Assembly: GCF_030412785.1 (NCBI RefSeq)
Contig: NZ_CP125295.1
Coordinates: 5,208,001 to 5,272,000 of the forward strand
Reading direction: 5' to 3'
Source of the DNA: Paraburkholderia sabiae
Lineage (GTDB): Bacteria > Pseudomonadota > Gammaproteobacteria > Burkholderiales > Burkholderiaceae
Length of the DNA stretch: 64,000 bases
Under the pieces are notes generated by a model. It was not told where the DNA came from. It saw nothing but the letters and a program-made list of their open reading frames with translations, and searched no databases. Position numbers and translations under genes: made by a program. This document shows positions 53,896 through 62,652 of this stretch, piece by piece (position 1 is the first letter of the stretch; every line of letters starts with the position of its first letter).

Positions 53896-53934
53896 CGCAA
53901 GCGGTCAGTCGAGAAATTCGGCGGACCGCTTGCG
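53896..53934. terminator. Eleven-bp palindrome across ndh and argP ends
   Basis: CGCAAGCGGTC (53896-53906) pairs perfectly with GACCGCTTGCG (53924-53934). The right arm is coding sequence for the ArgP C-terminus, and the argP stop lies at the arm-loop junction. No T tract. Confidence 0.5.
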
Positions 53935-54798
53935 CAGCGCCGCCCCGAAATCGTCGAGCCAACCGATCGACAGGCGCCAGCTCTGCCAGTAGAGATCGAC
54001 GTCGAGATGCTTGCCCGGCGCCATGTCGATCAGTTCGCCGCTTTCGAGTTGCCCCGCAATCATCCGTTCGGGGCACATGCCCCAACCCAGGCCCGTCGCA
54101 CACGCACGCAAAAAGCCGGACACGTGCGGAATCCAGTGTGTCGGCGCATCGACCTCCGCGCGCGTGAGCTTGTGCACGAAGCGCGCCTGCAGCTGATCTT
54201 TCGGATTGAAATCGACACATGGCGCGCGGCGCAGCGTGTCGCGGCTGACGCCTTCGCTGAAATAGCGCTCGTAGAACGCGGGCGTGCAGACGGCGAGATA
54301 GCGCATACGCCCGAGACGCGTCGAACGGCAGCCCTGCACCGGCTCCGCCTGCGTCGTCACCGCCCCTTGCACGCTGCCGTCGCGAATCCGCTGCGCGGTA
54401 TGGTCCTGATCGTCGATGACGAGATCGAGCAGCATGCCGCGCTCCGCACAGAAGCCCGCGACGGCGTCGATGAACCACGTACCCACGCTGTCGTCGTTCA
54501 CGGCCACGCGTAAGGTCGGCCACGGTTCGAGCAGCGCGCCGGGCAGTTCGGGCATGCGTCCATTCAGCTCGGCTTCGAGCAGTTGCACGCGTTCCGTATG
54601 CCGGCATAGCAGCGCACCCGAACGCGTCGCCGTGCACGGCTGCCCGCGCTTGACGAGCACGCTGCCGACGCGCTCTTCCAGCAGTTTCACCCGCTGCGAA
54701 ACGGCAGACGGCGTCACGTTCAGCGCAGCAGCCGCGCGATCGAACGAACCGTGACGCACGACGGCCGCGAGCGCATCCAGCAAAGGATAGTCGAGCAT
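53905..54798 (-). CDS. argP: LysR-family regulator ArgP
   Basis: The 297-residue regulator of the ArgP/IciA/LysG group has an HTH at 1-60 (DYPLLDALAAVVRHGSFDRAAAALNVTPSAVSQRVKLLEE) and a family-typical ligand domain. Length equals that of E. coli ArgP. It lies divergent from an argO-type exporter (98 bp between starts), the arrangement in which ArgP with arginine (or LysG with basic amino acids) activates export. The exact co-effector is inferred. Confidence 0.94.
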   Translation of the reverse strand: MLDYPLLDALAAVVRHGSFDRAAAALNVTPSAVSQRVKLLEERVGSVLVKRGQPCTATRSGALLCRHTERVQLLEAELNGRMPELPGALLEPWPTLRVAVNDDSVGTWFIDAVAGFCAERGMLLDLVIDDQDHTAQRIRDGSVQGAVTTQAEPVQGCRSTRLGRMRYLAVCTPAFYERYFSEGVSRDTLRRAPCVDFNPKDQLQARFVHKLTRAEVDAPTHWIPHVSGFLRACATGLGWGMCPERMIAGQLESGELIDMAPGKHLDVDLYWQSWRLSIGWLDDFGAALRKRSAEFLD

Positions 54799-54896
54799 TA
54801 GCGTTCCTTAATCGGCGTTACCGAAATGAGCTTCTCTTATTCTAGCGATCGCGGCACACTCTCGCCATCCGATTCATCCTCTCTCTCCAAACCATC

Positions 54897-55520
54897 ATGA
54901 ACTGGCTGGCTTTTTCGCATGGCGCCGCGTTGTGCGCCTCGTTGATCGTCACTATCGGCGCGCAAAACGCGTTCGTGCTCCGTCAAGGCATCATGCGCTC
55001 GCATATCGGCAAGATCGTGCTGCTGTGCACGCTGTCGGATTTCCTGCTGATCGGCGCGGGTGTCGGTGGCGCGTCGGTGCTCGTCGAGCGTTATCCGACC
55101 TTTATCCACGCGCTGTTGTATGTGGGTCTCGCCTATCTCGCGTGGTTCGGCATCAGCGCACTGCGGCGCGCGTTGCGCCCCGGCCATGCCGTGCTCGACA
55201 CCGATGCAAAAGGCGATACTGCGCCGCCCGCGCAGCGGGCCGTGCCCATCGTGCTGATGACGCTCGCGTTCACGTGGCTCAATCCGCACGTCTATCTGGA
55301 TACGTTTCTGCTGATCGGCACGGCAGGCGCACGCGAAGCGCAAGGCTCGCGCGCCGCATTCGCGGTCGGCGCGATGGCGGTGAGCGCGATCTGGTTCGTA
55401 GCGTTGGGATACGGCGCACGAGCCCTTGCGCCGCTTTTCAGGCGTGCAACGGCGTGGCGTGTGCTGGATGGCGCGATCGGCAGCATGGTGTTGCTGCTGG
55501 CCGTCACGCAGTTGCGTTGA
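54897..55520 (+). CDS. argO: Basic amino-acid exporter ArgO (LysE family)
   Basis: The 207-residue inner-membrane protein has six helices and the LysE/ArgO signature GAQNAFVLRQGI in helix 1 and FTWLNPHVYLDTFLLIG in helix 4. It likely exports arginine and possibly lysine or canavanine. Divergently coupled to argP. It converges with the pel operon at a 14-bp palindrome. Confidence 0.94.
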   Translation: MNWLAFSHGAALCASLIVTIGAQNAFVLRQGIMRSHIGKIVLLCTLSDFLLIGAGVGGASVLVERYPTFIHALLYVGLAYLAWFGISALRRALRPGHAVLDTDAKGDTAPPAQRAVPIVLMTLAFTWLNPHVYLDTFLLIGTAGAREAQGSRAAFAVGAMAVSAIWFVALGYGARALAPLFRRATAWRVLDGAIGSMVLLLAVTQLR

Positions 55521-55531
55521 CGCATTGATTA

Positions 55532-55565
55532 AAGCGCTGATTTGCCGAGTTGCAAATCAGCGCTT
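55532..55565. terminator. Fourteen-bp palindrome between argO and the pel operon
   Basis: AAGCGCTGATTTGC (55532-55545) pairs perfectly with GCAAATCAGCGCTT (55552-55565). The right arm contains the TGA stop and last codons of the PelA-like hydrolase. On the minus strand it is followed by a weak T stretch. Likely a bidirectional transcription end. Confidence 0.6.
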
Positions 55566-56492
55566 GAACTTCACCTTCTTCAGCGGCGCGCCGTCGGCGA
55601 GCAGCGTGCCGCCCATACCGACCGTCTGCAATCCACCATCCGTCACATACGGCACCAGGCCGAGCGCTTCGATTTTCTGCACGATCTCGCGACGACACGC
55701 ATCGTCATCCGGCGGGCAATAATCGATTGAAATGACGGGCAGACGGTAGCGATCGTGAATCTGCTTTGCCTGTCCGAGCAGCCATTCGCGATCGTTCTCG
55801 GGCACGTCGTCGTAACGTTGATTCGCCTGATCCCAGCGGCCGAACAGCGATTCGAACGCGACGGCCGTCACCTGATCGTGCGCCTGCGGCAGAATGTCGA
55901 AGCCGCGATTCAGTATCAGTTGCGCCTGCGGATAGCGCGCCTTCAACGCATGCAGCACCGCGACGATGCCCGCCTGCTGCTGCGCACGCTCAACGTCCGT
56001 CTTCGCGACGAGCTGATACGAATCCAGCGTATCGAGGAAAAAGCCACGATAGCCGCGCTCCCACAGCGGCTTCACGATCTCGTCGACGAAGAACGCGGGC
56101 CAGCCCGGCGCCGTCTGATCGACGACCGTCGACGACCACGCCGCATTGCTGCCCGCGAACCACGTCTTCGGCATCTTTGCGTAGTACGCGCGCTGTTTCG
56201 TCACTTCGCCGACGCTCACATACGCGTACCAGTTCGGACAGTGCGCCGTATGCGTGCGCGGATCGAAGCCGCTGTCGGGCTCGATCACGACGGTATCGAA
56301 CTGTTCCAAGCGCTCGGCCTGCACGTTCGCGCCGTAGAAGAACGCGACGGCCCCGATGCCCGTCGATGACACCCGCTTGCATGCGGCCAGCGCGGGCCGC
56401 ACCCACGCCACCGACAGCAACAGGATGACCACGGCCGCGCAGGCGATGACGATCCACGAAACGCCCAGACGGGCGAGAGAACTGGCTGTCAT
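55557..56492 (-). CDS. PelA-type glycoside hydrolase, hydrolase domain only
   Basis: The 311-residue protein has an N-terminal membrane anchor or signal peptide (about 10-36) and one GH114/GH166-like TIM barrel. The acidic residues expected for catalysis are Asp154 (FFLDTLDSY) and Glu214 (VAFESLFGRW), close to Asp160 and Glu218 of Pseudomonas PelA. Pseudomonas PelA is about 950 residues, with this hydrolase followed by further domains including a deacetylase; none of those is present here. The gene lies 18 bp after pelG as the last gene of the operon, not first. It would cut the alpha-linked galactosaminoglycan during synthesis or matrix turnover. Confidence 0.85.
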   Translation of the reverse strand: MTASSLARLGVSWIVIACAAVVILLLSVAWVRPALAACKRVSSTGIGAVAFFYGANVQAERLEQFDTVVIEPDSGFDPRTHTAHCPNWYAYVSVGEVTKQRAYYAKMPKTWFAGSNAAWSSTVVDQTAPGWPAFFVDEIVKPLWERGYRGFFLDTLDSYQLVAKTDVERAQQQAGIVAVLHALKARYPQAQLILNRGFDILPQAHDQVTAVAFESLFGRWDQANQRYDDVPENDREWLLGQAKQIHDRYRLPVISIDYCPPDDDACRREIVQKIEALGLVPYVTDGGLQTVGMGGTLLADGAPLKKVKFKR

Positions 56493-56510
56493 GATGGGAA
56501 CACGTGGCGC

Positions 56511-57884
56511 CTAGTTGCGCAGCATGTAGGTTTCGTATTCGAGCTTGCTGAACTTGCGATCGAGCAGTTGCACCGCGGCGACGACAAGAATCAGCAGCGT
56601 CAGCGCGAAACCGTAGCCGTAGAAGTCCGGCTGCATCAGCAGGGTAACGCCAGTCAGGATACCGTTCAACAGCACGAATGCAATACACAGCCGCAGCACC
56701 GTGCGTCGTGCATCGAGATAGAAGAACACGTTGAGCAGACCGAGCAGCAGCACCTGCAGGCTCGCGGCGATCACGTCGACGATCATCAGCGGCATGTACA
56801 GCGATGAAATCCCCGCAGCATCGAGCACCAGATGACCGAACGCGAGAATCAGCAGCAGCACCACAGCCTGAATCTTAACGATCTCATAGAGACCCGCGCG
56901 CACGCTGCCGACCATCATGTCGCGCATGTCGTTGATATGGCGCAGCGTTGCGCCGCTGCGCACGGCGTCGTAGAAGCGGTCGTAGTACTCGACGAAATCC
57001 GCTTCGATACGCACGAGGAACGTCGCCATGCCCGGCATCACGCACACGTAAGCGATGAACACGGGAATGTCGTAAATCACCGATGCATTGAGCGGCCCGA
57101 TCACTTTCGAGCCCGTGCCCGGCGCGTACCAGAACATGAACTTGTCGAGCCACACGCCGAGATTGAACAGGAAGCCGACCATCGCGAGCGACGGATACGC
57201 AAAGCGCTTCTGGAACACTTCGAACGAGACGAAACGCTCGCTGCGATAGTTGCGATAGATGAGCCCCGACAGCCCCGCGAGCAACACGATATGGCCCGCG
57301 ACGAAACCGCCGAGCAGCCCCGACAGACCATGCGTGTTCAGCATCAGCGCGAACGCGACGGTGCATCCATAGCCGAGTGCGAATACATAAAGAATCTGCC
57401 GGTACTGCTTGACGCTCGACAGAAAGATCACGGCGATCCAGATGTTGCTGACGACGACGAAGCCCGCCACCATCAGCAGCCGGTAGACGAGCGGTTCGCC
57501 GCGAAACGCGAACAGAACGGCCAGCATGCCGAGCACGCCCGAAGCCCCCGTCGACACCAGCACGACGCCGTTATAGTTCGACAGCACGAGGTCGTCGCGC
57601 TTCTCGAACAGCCGGTCCGAAATGAAGCGCGTGAACGACAGCTGCAGCGGACCCGTCAGTATCAGACTGCACGCGATGATGTACGTGACCGACACCTGGA
57701 ACTGCACGATCGCGTACTTCGGTATCACGAACGCGAGGCTCATCACACCGATGATCAGAATGCCGAAGATCGACAGGATCAGCGGACCCGAACTGATCAG
57801 CCCTGCATACGCGTAAGCGCGCGCGACGCCGAGCAGCGTCTGGTGCTTCAGGATCTTGCGAAGCTCGAAACCAATGCCTGCCAT
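56511..57884 (-). CDS. pelG: Pel polysaccharide transporter PelG
   Basis: The 457-residue integral membrane protein has 12 or so helices, related to MOP/Wzx-like flippases and characteristic of PelG. It starts MAGIGFELRKILKHQTLLGVARAYAYAGLISSGPLI. It moves the growing Pel chain across the inner membrane, acting with PelD, PelE and PelF. Its ATG shares one base with the stop of pelF (TGATG), so translation is coupled. Confidence 0.95.
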   Translation of the reverse strand: MAGIGFELRKILKHQTLLGVARAYAYAGLISSGPLILSIFGILIIGVMSLAFVIPKYAIVQFQVSVTYIIACSLILTGPLQLSFTRFISDRLFEKRDDLVLSNYNGVVLVSTGASGVLGMLAVLFAFRGEPLVYRLLMVAGFVVVSNIWIAVIFLSSVKQYRQILYVFALGYGCTVAFALMLNTHGLSGLLGGFVAGHIVLLAGLSGLIYRNYRSERFVSFEVFQKRFAYPSLAMVGFLFNLGVWLDKFMFWYAPGTGSKVIGPLNASVIYDIPVFIAYVCVMPGMATFLVRIEADFVEYYDRFYDAVRSGATLRHINDMRDMMVGSVRAGLYEIVKIQAVVLLLILAFGHLVLDAAGISSLYMPLMIVDVIAASLQVLLLGLLNVFFYLDARRTVLRLCIAFVLLNGILTGVTLLMQPDFYGYGFALTLLILVVAAVQLLDRKFSKLEYETYMLRN

Positions 57885-59500
57885 CAGCGCACCTCTTCCG
57901 TCTGTGCCGCTGCCGCCCTGCCCGCATGCATCGGACAGCCGGTCTGCTTGCCGTCGGCGGCCTTGACGCGCGACGGCGCAGCCATCAGGCGCTCATACAG
58001 CACGCGATATTGATCCGTCATTTGCGCCTTCGTATAGAAACGCCGCACGCGTTGCAGACCCGCCTCTTGCGCTGCGAGCCAGCGCGGTTCGTCGCCGAGC
58101 AGATCGATCACCGCCTGCGCGAACGCAGCAGGGTTCGCAATCGGCACGACGCTGCCCGCAACGCCCAGCGCGCGATCTTCTTCGCCGTAACCTTCGATCA
58201 GTTGACGGCACGAACCGACGTCCGTCGTGATCGACGGAATACCGGCCGCGAAACCTTCGAGCACGACGAGCGGCAACGCCTCGCTGATCGACGTCAGCGC
58301 GATCACGTCGACCTTCGGCAGAATGTCGTGTATACGCTGGAAGCCGAGAAACTTCACGTTCTTCGCGAGGCCAAGACTCTCCGCCAGCGCACGGCATTCC
58401 TGCGCATACGCGGGGTCTTCTTCCTCGGGACCGACGATCCATCCTTCGATATCGGGCATCGTGCGCGACGCGATGAAAAGCGCACGAATGAAAGTCTTGA
58501 TGTCCTTGATGGGCACCACACGGCCGATCAGCGCGACCACGTTACGCGGCCGCACTTCGCGCAGTTCGACGAGCGGCGCGAGCCCTTCCACGTCGACGCC
58601 GTTCGGAATATTGCGCGTGCGTTCGGCCTGCGCGCCGTCTGCTATCTGCCGCTGACGGTTCGCTTCATAGAGCGCGACGATGTCGTCGGCGGCGTCGTAC
58701 GCGAGCTTGCCGAGCGCTTCGAAAAAGCGCACCCACAGTTCGCGGAAATAGCTGATCTTCGAAATGTCGCGTTCGAACGCGCCGCGGTTGTCGCGGATCC
58801 ACTGGCTTTGCAGCAGATCGATCTTGCGCTCTTTCGTGTAGATGCCGTGCTCGGAGATCAGCAGCGGACGGCCCGTGCGGTAATGCAGCAACGCGCCCAG
58901 AAAGCCCGCATAACCCGTCGATACCGTGTGATACACCTTCGCGGGCGGCAATTGCTCCGCAACACGCGCGAGCTGCCACAGCGGCTTGTGCATGATCCGC
59001 ACGGTCCAGAAGTAATCGGTGAACGACGGGTCCGTGCAATAGCGATGATATTGATCGACGATGAAGTCCCACGCCGCGCGACTCGTCAGGAACTGTTCTT
59101 CACTCAGCGGCGCCTTGTCACCGATCAGTTGCACCATGTCGGCCATCATTGCGCCGGGCTCGACCTCGCCGCTGTTGCGCCAGGCCTCGTGCAGCGCCGC
59201 CGACTTCGCAAATGCATCGGCATCGCCGGGAATTTCGCGCGCGGCCTGAGCATCGGCGGATCCTGCTTCGTACAGATAGTGCGCTTCGAAATGCACGACG
59301 TTGTCGGGCAGCGCATACGCCGCGCCCTTGTAGTCCTCTTCGCGGCTGCCGATAAACGCGATCGCAAAGCGCAGCTCCGGATACGAGCGGAGCATTTCAT
59401 TGACCCAGCTCGACACGCCGCCGCGCACGAACGGGAACGTGCCTTCGAGCAGCAGGCAAACATCGGCGTCCGCAGCGCGGCGCATCAGTGACGGTTTCAT
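57884..59500 (-). CDS. pelF: Pel glycosyltransferase PelF
   Basis: The 538-residue GT4-like cytosolic glycosyltransferase polymerises the Pel polysaccharide. It has the PelF-specific N-terminus CLLLEGTFPFVRGGVSSWVNEML and the C-terminal donor block ISEALPLVVLEGFAAGIPSITTDVG with its conserved acidic pair. It starts within the pelE stop as ATGA, and overlaps pelG by one base. Substrate is presumed UDP-activated GalNAc or GlcNAc. Confidence 0.96.
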   Translation of the reverse strand: MKPSLMRRAADADVCLLLEGTFPFVRGGVSSWVNEMLRSYPELRFAIAFIGSREEDYKGAAYALPDNVVHFEAHYLYEAGSADAQAAREIPGDADAFAKSAALHEAWRNSGEVEPGAMMADMVQLIGDKAPLSEEQFLTSRAAWDFIVDQYHRYCTDPSFTDYFWTVRIMHKPLWQLARVAEQLPPAKVYHTVSTGYAGFLGALLHYRTGRPLLISEHGIYTKERKIDLLQSQWIRDNRGAFERDISKISYFRELWVRFFEALGKLAYDAADDIVALYEANRQRQIADGAQAERTRNIPNGVDVEGLAPLVELREVRPRNVVALIGRVVPIKDIKTFIRALFIASRTMPDIEGWIVGPEEEDPAYAQECRALAESLGLAKNVKFLGFQRIHDILPKVDVIALTSISEALPLVVLEGFAAGIPSITTDVGSCRQLIEGYGEEDRALGVAGSVVPIANPAAFAQAVIDLLGDEPRWLAAQEAGLQRVRRFYTKAQMTDQYRVLYERLMAAPSRVKAADGKQTGCPMHAGRAAAAQTEEVR

Positions 59501-60546
59501 GTTGACCAGTAACGCGCAACAGGTTTGAGCATCGGCAGCGTCGCGGCATTGCCGAGCGACGCGAGCAGTTCGGAGACGCGCGCGTAATCGCCGCGCAGAT
59601 ATTCGACTTCGGCGAGCCAGGGCACCAGACGCTCGCGCGGAAAACCGAGCGATTGCGCGCGGTCCATGTAGCGCGCGGCTTCGTCCGCGTTACCGTTGGT
59701 CAGCGCAAGGCGGCCGCGAATCATCCACAACGCGGCGTCGCTGTCGTCGATCTCCAGCGCGGCGCGCGCATAGCGGTCCGCCTGCTCGAGCGTGTGCCGA
59801 TAAACGGCGCCCTGCACGAGGTTCTGATAGATCAGTTCGAAATAGAGTTCGGCGAGTTGACGGTTCAACGCGCGGCGATCGCCGTCCGACTCCGCCGACT
59901 CCAGCGTCTTCGCCGTATGAAAGATGCGCTGCATCACGTCGTTTTCCGCCTGATCCAGCGTGCCGTAGGCAATCAGACGCACGTCTTCGACGGGATCGGC
60001 GAGCAGGTCGCGCAGCAGCGTGCCCGTCGTGCGCGTCGGCATGTTCTGGATCGCGACGAGCGCCGACAGACGATCGGCCGCGGCGACCTTCGTGTTGATC
60101 AGACGCGCCTGCAGGCGCGCGCCGCCGCCATGCGACACGCGCGACATCAGATACGTGACGAACTCCGGTGCGGGCACGTCGCCCATTTCGTCCTCGGGAT
60201 GCGATGCGGGCGAGAGCGCGGCCCAGATGCAGCTGACCAGCACCACGAGTCCGCCGCACAGCGGCACAAACGTGCACGCGAGACCGAGCAGCAGCAGGCT
60301 CCATGCACGCGGCTCACGATAACGCAGCGGCAGCAGCTGGCGGAACAGCAGCGCCTGCAACGCACCGCATACAACATCGAGCGCGATCACGGACAGGAGC
60401 GGATCGTACGTCGTCGGCATTTCCGCGAAATACACGATGCCCACGCCCTGCGCGCACGCGACGATGACGATGCCGAGCGCCGCGAGCACCGACAGCATGA
60501 AGCCGATGACGCCGCCCGCCGGGCGGTTTGTGATGATCTTACCCAT
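59497..60546 (-). CDS. pelE: Pel biosynthesis protein PelE
   Basis: The 349-residue inner-membrane protein has two hydrophobic segments near the N-terminus (about 12-40 and 50-110) and a helical tetratricopeptide-like region (about 150-345; e.g. ALWMIRGRLALTNGNADEAARYMDRAQSLGF). It scaffolds PelD and PelF. ATG 60546 overlaps the pelD stop by eight bases; GTG 60555 is an alternative. Its stop overlaps the pelF start. Confidence 0.9.
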   Translation of the reverse strand: MGKIITNRPAGGVIGFMLSVLAALGIVIVACAQGVGIVYFAEMPTTYDPLLSVIALDVVCGALQALLFRQLLPLRYREPRAWSLLLLGLACTFVPLCGGLVVLVSCIWAALSPASHPEDEMGDVPAPEFVTYLMSRVSHGGGARLQARLINTKVAAADRLSALVAIQNMPTRTTGTLLRDLLADPVEDVRLIAYGTLDQAENDVMQRIFHTAKTLESAESDGDRRALNRQLAELYFELIYQNLVQGAVYRHTLEQADRYARAALEIDDSDAALWMIRGRLALTNGNADEAARYMDRAQSLGFPRERLVPWLAEVEYLRGDYARVSELLASLGNAATLPMLKPVARYWST

Positions 60547-61942
60547 CGAGGCCACTTCGCGTGAGAAGACGCTTCAACGCCACGCCCGGCTCGTCGCCGC
60601 CGAGATGCAGCGTATGCACGCCGATACGCGCGCCTTCCAGGTCGAGATTGAACTGCGAACGCAGACTCGATTCGATCCGCGCGAGATAGCCGTCGACACC
60701 CGTCGCATCCGTCGCGGGCATCAGGTTCAGCAGCACCGACTGCCCTGCCGCCTTGACCGGCCACATCAGATCGAGCGACCGGCGGCGGCGCATCACGTGT
60801 TCGAAGAACGAGTCGCCGGCATCGTCGTGCGGGAACACGAGCGCCACCAGCGACGACGTGATTCCCGCCGACCGTTCGAGTCGCGTGAGACGGTTCACGT
60901 CGAGCGCGAATTCGTACGGGCAATCGGGCACGGCCTTCAGGATGTCGCGCACCTGCTGCGAGTGTTCGACGCCGTCCGCGTAGTAGCCGAGCAGCACGAG
61001 CAGCAGTTGCAGGTTGTCGAAGTTCAGCGACAGGAACGGCATGCGGCGGATCGCGAGCATTGCCAGCATGCGGCCGTCGGCGGAAATGAGCGGCGCGCAC
61101 ACGAGCAGATCCGTGTTCGTCACGGGACGGTCTTCGCTCTTCAGATGCGCGACCGCGCGCGTTTCGAGCGCGCGCTGAGCCAGATCGTCGCGCGGATCGA
61201 AATCGAACGCGTCACCGACGCGCGCGAGTGCTTCACGCCCCACCTTGTCGTCATGCACGGGATACAGCGCCGCGACTTCGATCTGACACGCCTGCGCGAC
61301 GAATTCGAGCAGCTCGCGCGTGCCCGCCATGTCGCCCGAATGACGCGGCTTCGTATCGAGACCATGCGCGACGGAAATGCGGCGCAGCTCGGTGATCGAG
61401 TCTCGCAACGTGGTCGGCTTCGTCAGCAAGTCCTTCTCGAGCCGCTCGTGCGACAGGCGCATCAGATAGTGGCTGTTCGTGATCGCGACGAGACGGTCGT
61501 TGAGGTAATCGTTGATCGCGTTCGCGCGTTGCGCGCGGCTGCCCCACGTGTCGCCGAAGTGACCCGCGACGATGGTCTGCAGCACGCCGCCCGTGAAGAA
61601 CAGCGTCGGCCATGCGGCGGCACTGCCGTGGTTCATCGCCTGGTATGCGCCGATCAGCATCGCGCAGCCCAGCATGCCGAGCAGTGTGCCGTAGCGCAGC
61701 GCGACGATCAGCGGCGCGAACCACAGCCACGGAAACCCCGTGCGCATCAGGAACGGATCGTTGCGGTCGAGTGCATACGACACCGCGAATGCCACGCCGA
61801 TGAACACGATCGTCTCCGCGATGGAAAACGGACGCGACACCGCAGGCGCGACGAGACGCCGCCACGCGCTCAGGTTGCCGAACGGGTTCGATTGACGCGG
61901 CTTCGCCGCATTGGCGGCGCTTTGCGCGGTGACGGTATTCAC
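60539..61942 (-). CDS. pelD: c-di-GMP receptor PelD
   Basis: The 467-residue protein has four N-terminal helices (about 40-130), a GAF-like domain (about 190-330) and a degenerate GGDEF domain (about 340-460). The c-di-GMP inhibitory-site motif RxxD is present as Arg388-Ser-Leu-Asp391 (RRRRSLDLMW). It switches on Pel synthesis when c-di-GMP is high. The start is GTG 61942, which has GAGGAG with six-base spacing; a longer frame to 62038 is not family-like. Confidence 0.95.
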   Translation of the reverse strand: MNTVTAQSAANAAKPRQSNPFGNLSAWRRLVAPAVSRPFSIAETIVFIGVAFAVSYALDRNDPFLMRTGFPWLWFAPLIVALRYGTLLGMLGCAMLIGAYQAMNHGSAAAWPTLFFTGGVLQTIVAGHFGDTWGSRAQRANAINDYLNDRLVAITNSHYLMRLSHERLEKDLLTKPTTLRDSITELRRISVAHGLDTKPRHSGDMAGTRELLEFVAQACQIEVAALYPVHDDKVGREALARVGDAFDFDPRDDLAQRALETRAVAHLKSEDRPVTNTDLLVCAPLISADGRMLAMLAIRRMPFLSLNFDNLQLLLVLLGYYADGVEHSQQVRDILKAVPDCPYEFALDVNRLTRLERSAGITSSLVALVFPHDDAGDSFFEHVMRRRRSLDLMWPVKAAGQSVLLNLMPATDATGVDGYLARIESSLRSQFNLDLEGARIGVHTLHLGGDEPGVALKRLLTRSGLDG

Positions 61943-62048
61943 AGCCGACTCCTCATCACGTGTCGAATTACTCTGGTATTGCAAAATGCAGCAGATTGCA
62001 GCGCATGAGCGTCGCGGCGATGCGCGGCGCTCATCCACATGCGATACA

Positions 62049-62600
62049 TCAGCCGCGCGTGCGCAGCGGCGACAGCAGGTTGCCGATCAGCGACGACGCG
62101 ACGCTCGACAGGCTCGAACGCGTCCAGCCGCTCTTCGAACCCGTCGCGCTCCACACGACCTGGCCCGAGGCCACGTCGATCAGTTCGAACGTCACGCCCG
62201 CGACGGGCTCGCCGTCCACACCGACCTTGTAGCGCCACTCTTCCACGGCGCCCGTCAGCACGTACTTCACGCGCTGCTCGCGCGCCCATGCGAGTTTCTT
62301 CTCGCCGATATCGCGCTGCGCGGTATCGAACATCGCGTTCGCCGATGCGTCGACGGGCGCGAGGCGCACGTCAGCGAAACCGTTCGCGCGCAATGCGTTC
62401 GCTGCAATCGCCGCCGCGCTGCTGCCTGCCGCCGGCGTTTCGGTGAAGTTCGCCATCGTCACGACGGCGACGGCATCCTTCGATTCGAGCGCGGGCGAGC
62501 CCGCCTGGCGAATCGACCCGCATGCGCCCAGCACCAGCGCCGATGCGGCCGCGGCCGCCACCCACTTGATCAAACGTGACCACCCGTTGATGTTGCTCAT
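62049..62600 (-). CDS. pelC: Pel outer-membrane lipoprotein PelC
   Basis: The 183-residue lipoprotein has signal peptide ALVLGAC with Cys27 lipidated, then the PelC core VTMANFTETPAAGSSAAAIAANALRANGF. PelC forms a periplasmic ring under the PelB pore. ATG 62600 has GAGGAG upstream; longer frames to 62768 lie over the pelB end. Confidence 0.93.
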   Translation of the reverse strand: MSNINGWSRLIKWVAAAAASALVLGACGSIRQAGSPALESKDAVAVVTMANFTETPAAGSSAAAIAANALRANGFADVRLAPVDASANAMFDTAQRDIGEKKLAWAREQRVKYVLTGAVEEWRYKVGVDGEPVAGVTFELIDVASGQVVWSATGSKSGWTRSSLSSVASSLIGNLLSPLRTRG

Positions 62601-62652
62601 CGAACCACTCCTCAGAAATGTCGTTATTTCGCTCATGTCGCCGTCTCCGGCA

